A DNA stretch of 64,000 bases from Lineus longissimus (Eukaryota > Nemertea > Pilidiophora > Heteronemertea > Lineidae): positions 3,846,501 to 3,910,500 of the forward strand of contig NC_088309.1 of NCBI RefSeq assembly GCF_910592395.1, read 5' to 3'. Below, one piece after another: positions 36,386 through 47,536 of this stretch (the stretch's first letter is position 1; each line of letters starts with the position of its first letter). The notes beneath the pieces were generated by a model that saw only the letters and a list, made by a program, of their open reading frames with translations, searched no databases and was not told where the DNA came from. The translations under genes and the position numbers were made by a program.

Positions 36386-37674
36386 CTCTTACTGTGCTAT
36401 ATTTGGGGCAGTGGTCTTGATTCCCAATCTTGATTCCCGTGCCCGTTTCAGAATGGCCCCGTCGTCACCCACGTATACAGAGACCCCGCGGAGCTTGGTC
36501 AGGCATCGTTAAAGCGTCACACAAACAAGCGATTTTTGTCGGTGCGAACTGCGAATATAATCGCTTAAAATTAAGAAGAAGAACAATTGTGAGAGAATCC
36601 ACAAATCCAAAAATCGGTCAACTTGGTCTATTGGCCTACTCCCCAGATTTGAGCCTAACTGTCGGCATTATTACCCCCGCCTCGTTTATTTGGATGTGGG
36701 CCTACTGAAAAAAACCCGGTGTATATAGGGCCGAGCGAAATTATATCTCCACACAGTCTTTCGGTGATAATCAAGAGGTTGTGCGCACTCTTCCGATCGA
36801 CTTGCCGGCACTCCGATTTCATATCCGAAATTGAATTGCACTTAAATCCCGGGATCTGCATGTATATTGTGATACATACGATTTGATTTAATTGACGGAC
36901 GTTTTCGTATTGATATTCCACCTCCATCTTCAACTTTTGTCATTATTTCGGGTCCGATCCGTGAGTCAAGCTATCATGAGACGGCAGTAATTCGCTCTCA
37001 TTTGAAGTCGGAGTGGCCCATAGTCGTATAAATAACGCGCACAGCCTCTGTACTTAGATTAAACTTTCGCCCACCTGGCCCTAAACCTGTTGGGTGTAGC
37101 TCAAACCTCAATACATCCTGAACCTCATGGTCTTTACTCCTATAAACGTAGCCGGGGTAACAGCAAAAACCTTGTTGGTCAAGCTGACATCAATGGCATG
37201 ATTGATAAAATCATAATTTAGTTCAATAAGCGGCAAAAATAGCTGAAGTTAACATTGTTCCACTTCTCATATCAGCGATTCAGTTAGAGCTTTTACTTTT
37301 ATTATGAATAATCATAAATATTTTAAAGTGCTCGGATGGGTTACATTTCGTAACCGTGCATGTCGAATTATGTCGAATTATAGACGAGACAAGGTCAGTC
37401 TGAAGGAGGATTAACGTTGGCACGTGTCAGAATTCACGGGTCACATGTCGCCTGTCCCGTGCACGTTCGTCTTTTGCATCATCCCCGATAAACCAGAGTC
37501 AGTCGTATCCTCCTCCCCTCACACACGTTACATAAGCTCGGTCGATAGTGCCCAGTGTTGGCCTTAGCTTCAGGATGCAGTCGAGTTGCATGTGTACCAC
37601 TTGTTTGGCCACCCAAATACACCGATTCCAATTTTGGCAAAATCACACGTAAGCGATAATATATAAGAAGCCAC

Positions 37675-37740
37675 AATGATGACGATGATGACGACGATGA
37701 CGACGATGATGACGATGATGATAATAATAAATAACAACAA
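37675..37740. repeat. GAT/GAC microsatellite
   Basis: About 66 bp of mixed GAT and GAC triplets ending in AATAATAA. The poly-Ser frame it creates on the minus strand is not a gene. Confidence 0.9.
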
Positions 37741-39000
37741 TCACTGGAATAACGAATCATGTGTAAATGACGGACTCTCGCTAATTAGGAGTACATGTAC
37801 CTAGTTCGTGCTCACAAACGTCAGTGGGTTTTTATCTTTTACGAACACTGGTGATACGGATTATGTATTAAAAATGTGAAACACAGCTTCACGTTATGCT
37901 GTAGGCCTAGATGAATTTGCATTTCTAATTAGCTGATTAGTTTGTAAACGACGCACTTGCTTGATGAAAATGACCGAATGAATCTACGCCAGCATCAAGG
38001 GTGGGGCGATCCTTGAGAGCCTGGCTCCAATGCATCTTGGCGTGGGAAGGATGAGGAAATTTATAAAGGAAAATAACTTACCGGTATCTGTAATATTGAA
38101 GTTAAAGACGATTTCATAAGTTCAAAGGTCTATGAGAAACAAATGTCTTGACGTTTGGCCAATGTTGTCTCGCTGATCCAGTGTCGTTGAATAACCATAT
38201 CCAACTTGACCGGTCTTTTTGTGGACCTGATACCACGTGATCTTCCTCGAATGTCATTGATCGAGGGTGAAGGCCCTGACACTATTGTGGTTATAGGTAG
38301 CCGTCACCCTCCATGCCAAGGACGTCGAGCGATCCAACCCTGACATAAGTGAACAAGGTTCAAGCGATACCGCGGCCATGACCAGTGATGACCTCCTGTG
38401 TAAGGTCGTGGTAAGGGGGGTTCACTCGATAAAAAGGACGGTCTATATGTGTCACTTCAGCTATCGGCATTGAATGAATTCCCGTGGGGAACGAGTAGCC
38501 ATATTAAAGGTATTTTTAATAGTCTGCTTGGGTCTTCACATCCTGTGCCTTTCTTAATTTTACCTTTTTCAATATCTGAGATTTTGACACCTCTGATTTG
38601 AGAATTTGGGTGAACTAGTTTCAAATTATAGTTCACCAAATACCAAAATCAGACTAGGCAATCTGATTAACTAACTCCGCTATTACGTGTACTTAAGATT
38701 TGTGTTTGACATGTTTGAACTCTCCACATATCCTTGATTTCGGTCGCAGGCCAGGTCAATGACATGCCTCTGGTCGGGTTCAGTCATTCATTGCCAATGA
38801 CAACAAGAAAATAATTCGTGGCCAATTATATAGGTCAATATATGGTAAGCATAAAAACAGGTCAAACTCACACAATTGTAAATCTCTAATAAGGACACAG
38901 GGAGGGGGCGGGCGCCGTTGTTCCCCATTTTTCCAATTTTAGAATGGCTATGAATTTTTAATGTGGGAAACAGAAAAAAGGTGTCAATCTGTTTTTCGGC

Positions 39001-39058
39001 GTTCCCCGCCAAACAATGAGGGAAAACGCTCAGAAACGAAAACACTCAAAAACGTAAT
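39001..39058 (-). repeat. Dispersed repeat, copy 2
   Basis: Its reverse complement shows TTTTTGAGTGTTTTCG, then CCCTCATTGTTTGG, matching the copy at 15341-15395. No ends or duplications were defined. Confidence 0.6.
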
Positions 39059-39439
39059 GGTGAGAAATTATTTTTTCTGCAAGAATACGCGTGTTCAGAA
39101 TTTTCGACCTTTTTTTTTTTCATGCACACCCGATATATGTGACTATGGCCATGGCAGTGGAAGCGGTGCGGTGATTGAGGGAGAGGAGTTGCACCTCTCA
39201 ATCCTTGACACTCGGATTCGCAAGTAGGACGTAAACAAACTACTTGTGGCTAAAGAGCACGAGACATAAAATTGCTCTACATATCATGATTCCTAATGAT
39301 TGCCACAATTTAGGAACAAGGCCCGCCGAATTGCATTTCTGTACTATCTTGGGTTTAACCATGGTATCTAATCAGTCAATAGAACATACGTTGGTTTTTA
39401 AAAACCACATGCTGAGCAGCGTACATTTGTTTGTAATCC

Positions 39440-39540
39440 GAGTCAAGAGGCAAAGATGGGCTCCGCCCTGTGGTCGAAGAGTCGTGGGTTCGATTCCTGA
39501 ATTGCACTACCACGCTCGTTAGCCCAGTACCATAAATGTA
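39440..39540 (+). repeat. tRNA-like SINE fragment
   Basis: Contains GTGGGTTCGATTCCTG with a B box at about 39486-39497. No clear A box or cloverleaf was found upstream, so this is probably a SINE fragment, not a tRNA gene. Limits are approximate. Confidence 0.45.
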
Positions 39541-41279
39541 AGCTCGATTCGTTTCTTGAACCGTGAACCTAATGTACCGGGCCGTGACATCATGTAGTGC
39601 ACTCTTCGCAGTGACCTTAGTCCAAAACCTCCGCACAGCTCGTGTCTGAGATAGACGCATAACATTTGGTACAAATTGAGGTTGACTTCTAGGCATATAA
39701 CCCCTATTGGCTTGTAACCGAGGGTGCGCAAATGCCTCATACCTTGAAGAAGATATTCACAAGGTTCGCAGCGAACGCTGAAGATTTAACCTGTAGGGCA
39801 CAACGCCACAGCGTTTATAATAGGTGGGAGAGAAATTAGATAAAGTCTTTACAATTTCAGAGAAAGACTGTCCACGCCAATAATTGGTTGGTCTCTTCCG
39901 TCTTCGTTGCCAGTTAGATTTTGTAGTGTCCCTCGCCTATTGATTTCTTGCCAACCGGGTCAGCATCGTTTAAGAGCAATTCCCAACAGCAATAGTTGAC
40001 CAACTCAGTAGGGAAAGACTGGTGTTGATACATTTTTGATAGGCCTACAGACGGTATCCCATCTCAAAAGTAGCTCCTGATAGATTTATCTCTGGCATTA
40101 AATACATGTATATAGAAGACATGCACATCCAGAATTTGACGGCAACATACAATCATGTACAATGCGGTGGCTGAAGAAGAACATCACTGCAAACTAATTT
40201 TACTTGAAATCTCGAGTATGGATCCCGCCGAGACGCAACTTGAGAATACCAACGAAGTCCGTCACCAATCTATATGTGACATACAACATATCAGGGCATC
40301 AATGTGTCGCCATCTATCTTGTACACAAACTATCACTTTGTTACGGATCTCATGTTCTTTTAAACAACAAAAATATCGCTGCATGGTGAGAGAGATGAGA
40401 CAGTCACAGCCAGGCCGAATCAGTCCTGGCTGCTCCACCGTGTTGCCAACATGGTGAGAGAGATGAGACGGTCACAGTCATGGTGTTGACAACACAGAGA
40501 GCTTTTGGTAACTCTTTCAAATAATGTTCTTGGGGTCAAATCCTCAGCGAGTTCAAGCAAAAACTTGCAATTTGTTTTCGGTGTTTCATAGATTCAGACT
40601 TAGAATTAGGCCTATACCAACTTTCAAAGTTGACACGGTTTTCGTTGCCCCATGTTAATGACAAGCTTACTCACACAATATAACAGTAGGTGTTTACATT
40701 CAGTCAGTAGCAGCTTAAAATAATAAGTCTGGAGGCCTTTTTGCATAGGCCTTTACGTGTGAGACGTTTACCAACTTGTAGGCTAATTCAAATATCTAGG
40801 GCTATACCCAGGTGCATTTCTTTGGACAATTCTCTCGGCAAGGTCAATTTCTATACAAAGTGAAATTCTCTGGCCGCGATGACGTTTTTACACTCTCATC
40901 CATTGGTTGTGCTCAGTTATACACAGAAGGTAAGTGCACAGCAGAGGACGAGAAAAATCAGGGGAAGTTCGTCGGTGAGACGTGACATTTTTTCATCTCT
41001 TTTCAAGGATTTCTGATACATAAATAGGCGTCATCAGAAGAAAGACCAAATCATTACCAAGTTAGTTCAAGTTCGTTCGCAGTCCAACACCGATGAGCCA
41101 GCCATACGCTGGGTAATACTCTACCGGCCGGTACATTACATCACTCAAGAGAATCTGCTGAGAACCGTAGCTAGAATCTGATGTATTATATACACGTGTA
41201 GTGTTCATTTACATTCCGCAACTTTTGTTTCTTTTAGACGACTCAAAAGCATTGATGACGAGTTGAGTAACGAGTCTTC

Positions 41280-44200
41280 TTGAGCCAACTTAGATTTTCC
41301 AGAACGCGTGTCCGGTTCAGCTTTCTCTCGGAGCATCCCTCCCAGAAACCTATGATGCGAGGCAGACAGGTTGTACCTTTGGCTGGGGCAATACTGATAT
41401 CAATATTTCTGGTAAACGAGTTCACTTCGCTCTGCCAGGAAACGCCATTTGGACTAACTTCGAGCGAAAACCAGAAAACAGGTCAAGTTGTCCAGACGAG
41501 AAGGTTACTCGCAGTACCACTTTCTAATGGTTCCCTGATATCTTGGGGCAGGTCATTGCTTCCTGGTCCTAAAAAGAAAGAAGTTCAGGGTGTGGTGAAC
41601 TTGAATATTCACGAGTCAGATACGGCCAATGAGGAGTCAGACAATGCTGTGCAGAAAACTAAGAAGAAATCGTTAAAATTCAAGCGAGGATCAGTGGAAC
41701 AAATTCTTCGAGATCTCCAGAATGGTCGCCTGCCGACGCAAGACGTTCTCGCTTCAGAAATGACCAAAGATGCTGGGTTCGATATACCGGTAAGCAATCT
41801 GTGTGAGTCAAGTCACTTTACAAGTCATCTTATGACAAGACCTAAAAGCGGAGCTATATTTTGTTGAAAACCACAATGCTACCCCAAAGTCCCCGATTTC
41901 TAGAGCCTTCAAGATAGGTATAGCTGTGCCACGTTTCTCTTTCAGACTCCTCTTCCAGTTGACCCAAACTGGAAGAACCCGTGCTGGGTTGTGCGCGGCG
42001 CACTCCACTGCCTACCCTATTTCTATGTCATTGGTTTCCCCAACTCCGGCACCACAGACCTTTTCTCAAGAATCACCATGCACCCACACGTCCTACCCAC
42101 GTTTGCCAGGAGAACGAATATTTGGACAATAGGGAGGAGTAAGTATGGTATGGGCGAGATAGCGAGAGAACGAGAAATATAACATTGGTGTCATTCGATG
42201 CTTTATCATTATGTTTATTGGAGGTGGCGCTGATCGGTCACTGCATGTGATAACGCACCTACGCCTAAGCTGTCAGTACAAGACACGGAACGAAACGAAT
42301 GGCTAATGGTAGTTATTGTTGTGTGTAGGCGATGGGAGTGATCTAAACTCAAATAATCCTTCTCTGCAGCCCTTGACATGCCCCTTTCCCGGTTTAGCCA
42401 TTTGTGTGGACTGCCTCTCTTTACCCGGGGCCAATCAAACAAGCAAGACTACATTCTCGGTGAGTTACGTCGTCGATTTGGTTGCATAATCCGTGCTCGC
42501 CCAAAAAAATCAACGTAAAATTAAGTTTGTTTCGATGAGAAATAGTATTTAACTGGGAAAGTTCTTTATTTTGAAGCAACATTTAAGGCCATTGGTTTCA
42601 ACGTCCATGCATCTTAACCAGCCCTCAGCTGAATACGTTTCTTTGGGACGCTGATTCCAGTTACGCATACACGCTGTCATCCACATAAAATGCCATTTAT
42701 TCTAGGTGATGATAGTCTAATGGTAGCTGACCACGCGATGACTGCCAAACGAAGGCCCTATGGACCAGCCCACTTTATCAAGAGATACACACCAAACGCA
42801 AAGTTCATTGTTTTGTTGAGAGATCCAGCCGCGAGGTAATCAGCAATCCACATGTTTCTGTAAACGCCTATCTCCACATAAAAGTTTCTTGCCGCGTTAT
42901 GTGATAATGCTCGATGACACCCGTATGCCACTGTTGATATACGTGTCTGTGTGGACGAAATCGCAGTCGCGCGGAAATTATTACGCGGAAGCCGATGGTC
43001 GCAGTTCATACCAAAACGTTACTCAAACTCGCGAAGGCAACCACACGAACGCCTTTTTCTTGGCCAACTGTGAGGCTCACATTGTGGTTCTTTCGTAAAT
43101 CTTTTCACTTTTTCTATCTGAAGGGCATTCTCACAGTACACCAAGATAGATTGGGATAAGAATCGAGAAAAGAGTCCATATTATTTCAACATCCTTCTCG
43201 AAAAGGTTATTGGTTTGGCACGAACGTGTATGAAGACAGCCAGCGCCCGAGCGTGCGCTTTCAACAAGCGGTTACGGGTCGCCGATAATCAGGTGAGTAG
43301 GCGACCGCAGATGTCCGATTACAATCGACCCGCCCGATCTTTTGTGACGGGTGAAATTGAGGGGTGTAAGGAGTGCATCTCTGACCCCTCTATAATTGGC
43401 TCGGGCGAGTCTTTACGGTTTAAGGCCCGTGTCCACTGGGTGCGTTATTACGTGCGTTATCATGCAGCGCACTGCGCATATGTAACGCGTTGCGTAATAC
43501 GGGCGTAATACTATGTCCATTGGTCCGCATGCATTCCTTGATCCCTTTGCACATATTGCCACCCTTTCATATCCTAGGCCTATGGTCAGTTTCTATTGGC
43601 TGATCACATAACACGGACCAGAACAGTACGTTGCGTGATCCGCTTCATAAAGAAAATTTCTTAATGGGCCGTATTACGTAGCGCAGTGCAGACCGTGTCA
43701 TGCACAAAAGGACCGGGTTCTTTGAAAAGCCATTGAACTTTACAATGCGCAGTTTCTATGCGTAATACGCTCCGTGATAACGCAGCGCAAAACGCACTGA
43801 CAGGTGGACACAGACCTTTAATCGTAGAAAAGTGATGACCATCCCCTGCCGTCCGTCAATTTTTGAAGTGAAGTGACAAGACAAAATTCCAGGGATTACA
43901 TGTATACCCGCTGCTCCCTAGCAGTTTATTTCGAATTTTTGCATGATAATAACATACATTCGTGAGAAGTTTTGAAAACGAGTCGAGACGGGCCAGGCCT
44001 CATGCGGGTATTTTAGACGGAACAATTCCCTGATCCTATCGGTGAAATGCATCAAATCTGTCCTTATCGACAGGTGACGGGCGGACCGCGAGTACGGCTT
44101 GCCATACGCGAGCCTCCGTGTTAACTTTTGTCTCCTTTTTCAGATGTCTATAATATGGAATGGGATGTACGCGGTCTACCTTGCCGAATGGTTACAGGTT

Positions 44201-45586
44201 TTCCCGAGAGAAAATTTTCTTTTCGTCAAAAGTGAGAATTTTTCAATGAATACTGGAAAGGTTATCCAAGATGCCTATACTTTTCTTGGGTTAGGTACGT
44301 TTTTCTTTAGAGATCATAGATATTTATTCGGAGGAACGAAATTTGGTCGAAAGTGTTCAAAATTTGCTCTGCTTGTTTGTGATAGATGTCATTACTGCAG
44401 TAGATATATAGAGGCAAACAATCAGGGACCCGCATTGTATTCCAGGTGGAAATTTTCATCAGGCGCCCGGATCAGGTGGGCAAAGCCCGATAAACTGGAC
44501 CGCCTGACTATTGACACGCTTTATCAGTGAAAAGTGCAAATGTACTTTCATGTAAATAAAGCATTGTGCGCACAATACTCGTACTATTTGATAGATCTAC
44601 ATGTACTTGCTTTCATGATGGATGAGGTCGAGAAAAACCTTGGGAGGTCCTGATTTTTTATTTCAAATTGGCTGCCGACAGAACCGTCGCCTAGCCAAAT
44701 ATCGGAAACGGAACTTGACAACTTTGTGCATGCTCATTAACTTATACTAGTTACTTGCTATCGAAGTTGCATTATGACTGGCTTTTTTCATGGACAAGGA
44801 AATATAAGTGCCAAGTTGCCCCTTTTTATAATGATGAGGGCTCCATTGTTGAATCAGGGCATCATTATCTTCTCCATACATCATGTAAATACATTGACGC
44901 GAACTGTATGATGCAGCACAATAGAATATCATGATTGCATTTTGTCATAATTTTTTATTGTGCGCCCATTTGTGAAAACCAGCTATGACAGGCACATAAA
45001 ATGATGCCTGATATCCGATTTTCTTTCCGAAATTGCCCCACTAACAGAGACAGTGCATGTCACTGAAAGTTCTGATTGAAATTGATAATTAATCTTGGAA
45101 TCTGTGCTGTGTGATAGATTGATTAATTGTAACCGATTGTCAATGACCCATCCATATTATAAAGCACTGGTTCACTCCTTTATTTATCGTCGAAGATTAT
45201 TTCATGATTACTTGAATCATATCATAAATCGAATTATACATGTAGTTAATGCCTTCCGGGGTCATGTAGTCAGCAATGTACAAAACACCAGCCTAATCGA
45301 AAACCTGGTTGACTGTTCCTGATTTCAGTTCAGATGTACAATATTGGTCACATGTAACATCCCTCGATATATGCATTGTATTATGTTTTTTGTCCAATTC
45401 TTTTCAGATCGGTTATCGGATGACGTCATAGCTACGATATCGTCTGCCCCGAAACAACATCACCATGCCTACTTCAACGACAACATCGGGCCCCTGTCAG
45501 CAAAATCACGAAAATTACTCGATGAGTTCTATGCGCCGTTCACAAAAGCTTTGGAGGATATAATTGGTGAAAGTCTAACGCAGTGA
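41280..45586 (+). CDS. Carbohydrate sulfotransferase, CHST15 (GalNAc4S-6ST)-like, 473 aa
   Basis: Exons are 41280-41789, 41946-42138, 42370-42459, 42706-42835, 43124-43292, 44144-44294 and 45408-45586; the phases agree and total 1422 nt. The start may be M1, or M25/M26 just before the signal anchor (about 30-46, VVPLAGAILISIFLV), as in Golgi type II enzymes. The PAPS 5'-phosphosulfate loop is residues 199-208 (IGFPNSGTTD) and the 3'-phosphate site is KFIVLLRDPAAR (297-308). Further on come SARACAFNKRL and GMYAVYLAEWLQVF, in the order seen in vertebrate CHST15, which sulfates C6 of GalNAc-4-sulfate in chondroitin sulfate. It is shorter than human CHST15 (561 aa), mostly in the stem region. The exact acceptor sugar cannot be told. 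Intron 5 carries a TTAA-flanked MITE. Reading on past exon 6 gives an alternative end. Confidence 0.93.
43424..43817. mobile_element. TTAA-flanked MITE in a sulfotransferase intron
   Basis: The ends are GGCCCGTGTCCACTGGGTGCG and, inverted, AGGTCTGTGTCCACCTGTC. TTAA lies immediately outside both ends (43420-43423 and 43818-43821), the piggyBac target signature. The interior has repeated GCGTTAT and CGTAATAC words in both orientations. No coding sequence. Confidence 0.75.
44555..44560 (+). terminator. Candidate intronic polyadenylation signal of the sulfotransferase gene
   Basis: AATAAA 25 nt after a TGA (44528-44530) that ends the frame read through the exon 6 donor, followed by a GT-rich stretch (GCATTGTGCGCAC). 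Could produce a shorter mRNA with an alternative C-terminus. Confidence 0.4.
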
Positions 45587-45850
45587 TGGACAATTACGAG
45601 AAAAAACAAAAAGGACATGCACGTTCACCTTCCTTACATGTTCAGAGCCATATTGAATAGAAGGTTATCGTTTATAGAGCGTTCTTCAGTGTTTTTGTTA
45701 ATGTTGTGTTTGCTATCACTTGCAGTTTACATTGTAATTCGTTGCTGCCGGACTCTCAGAATTTGATGATTTGTGCAATCTGTAATATCAAGCATTCATA
45801 GTCCTTATGAATTCGTGGTAATACAGTGACGTGTCTTCCCGCTGTCACTG

Positions 45851-45869
45851 AATAAATGATATGAATAAA
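45851..45869 (+). terminator. Polyadenylation signals of the sulfotransferase gene
   Basis: Two AATAAA hexamers, at 45851 and 45864, about 265-280 bp past the TGA of the last exon, followed by a T-rich stretch. Confidence 0.7.
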
Positions 45870-47536
45870 TGATGAGAGCATGTCTTGGCTTTTCTATTCA
45901 TTGTCAATCATGCCATCTATCTATACTATAATGCGCGTTGTGGCCGCTAAATAGGAGGCGATTTTTGTTTCAAAATTGGGCCTCGGAAATGCGTCAAATT
46001 TTTGCAACTTTTGGCTTCGTAGGTGTGGATCATAAGTAAGAGTGTCACTGAGGGTGTCATACGTCGAATATCTTGGTGGTTTTGGAATAAATAACAACTT
46101 TTCAGAGAGCACGTCGACTGGAGAGCTCCGCTCATTCTCAAAAGCATACACAAACTTCACGCATATTCTCCCTGCCACATCAATATTAGCTTCCAGCACG
46201 TATGTAGTGCTATACAACCTGGTCCATGGTGCAGGGTATTAGCAGGGAGATTAATGATTAGCCTATTCTATTTTAGTTCTATTCGAGAAACACTGACCGG
46301 AGTGATAAGGCAAATTCTGCAGGGTGGCCTACCGGAACATGCAGTCAGGGTATCAATAAACAGTTATGCCAGGATGGACAAAATATGTACAGTGGCCAGC
46401 GCTTGCTCTTTGATTTATTCTTTACTGATTGATGTTGTCAGTTTGAATTGCGTTCTGCATCTCTCCATGCGCCTGGCTTTGGTCCGACAGTGGCATTGGG
46501 TACGGGAGTGGGTAGGTGATATGCCTAATATGTGAGGCCCTTATTTGGAACAGGACCTGCTGTCACTGGTCTCAATGCATTGTGCAAAATAGCGTACTCC
46601 AATCAATCTATTGGGGGTTGCATGTAGATAGCAACAATAAGTCCCTAAATGCAGTTCATTTCGTGTTTAACCTTTAATAAAACTTCAGTAACGTTAGAAA
46701 TTTAATGTACATGTAGTTTAATCATCGTGCCCATTTAACTAATGTATATTACATTTCAACTTTGCCCGCTCCATGGGTATATGCTAGTAGTTTACAACTA
46801 GTGCACATGCCTGGGAGAATTTGGCACACATAAGATCGGTGATATCTTCACATCTAAACTTGCTTGACTGCGCCTTTCACTCGATCAAATGCCCTTTCCT
46901 GTAATGGAAAGACATTACAAATCGCCTGAGCAATACCTGCAGCTAGAGATTTTGTGATGTCCGGATTAAAATTTCCGCGATTTGTCCCAATTTTGTCTAT
47001 TGCGGACAAGGTCACAACCAGGGATAAGTAGTCTTGGCACTCAAGGCTCAGATCGTCCGCCGGGTTTAATTTTCGCGCCATGGCGGTAAAAGTACGCGTA
47101 TGTCAAGTACCACTGCAAGCATGGTGGGAAAATATGCAAGGCGAAGCCCCGGTTTTTGGATGGCATGTTGTGCCGTTTTCTCCAGCCAGCGAAGTCTGCT
47201 GTGTACTCCAGACAATATTTTAGCTTTATAGATCGCGATACAGCGCGATGTCCCGGATACTCATTTGTTTATCACCGTTATTAATAGCTACATAGGCCTG
47301 CATACTTCAATCATTCTGTGCTTTGAACCTTTCAGTGTAAAGGCCTATGTACAGAGCGGTTGGTGGTATAGGCCTTGGATTATTATCATGTTTAGTTCTG
47401 CATGATCGATACCTCACAAGCGAGGAATCGATGTGCAGCCAACGTGTTGCATCTGAGCGTGCTCGACCTGACAAGGTGACTACTGTAAAATTTAGTGCTC
47501 ATTTGGGATCGGCCGGACTAATAAACTAGGACAAGC
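45870..47536. other. Intergenic stretch before the transporter gene
   Basis: It probably contains the transporter promoter and 5' UTR. No TATA box was recognised. The only protein-like frame is a 75-codon minus-strand ORF at 46854-47081, listed separately. Otherwise I see nothing definite. Confidence 0.45.
46854..47081 (-). CDS. Possible small ORF, 75 aa, unrecognised
   Basis: The minus-strand frame runs from ATG at 47081 to TAG, beginning MARKLNPADDLSLECQDYL. It has ordinary amino-acid composition and a purine-rich, CG-containing leader (TTTTACCGCCATGG). It is not similar to anything I recognise, has no clear splice partner, and sits head-to-head with the transporter gene about 450 bp away. 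It could be a small gene, a first exon or a transposon fragment. Confidence 0.2.
   Translation of the reverse strand: MARKLNPADDLSLECQDYLSLVVTLSAIDKIGTNRGNFNPDITKSLAAGIAQAICNVFPLQERAFDRVKGAVKQV

Larger units (their letters stand above)
34667..41279. other. Gene-free region rich in repeats
   Basis: Between the divergent P450 (minus) and sulfotransferase (plus) genes I found no exon with splice support. It should hold both promoters, but no TATA or other element stood out. It contains a tandem SINE pair (35984-36385), a GAT/GAC microsatellite (37675-37740), a dispersed repeat (39001-39058) and a tRNA-like B box near 39490. Confidence 0.5.

Noticed and set aside
37479-37760. Minus-strand poly-Ser ORF
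   Set aside because: Created by the GAT/GAC microsatellite.
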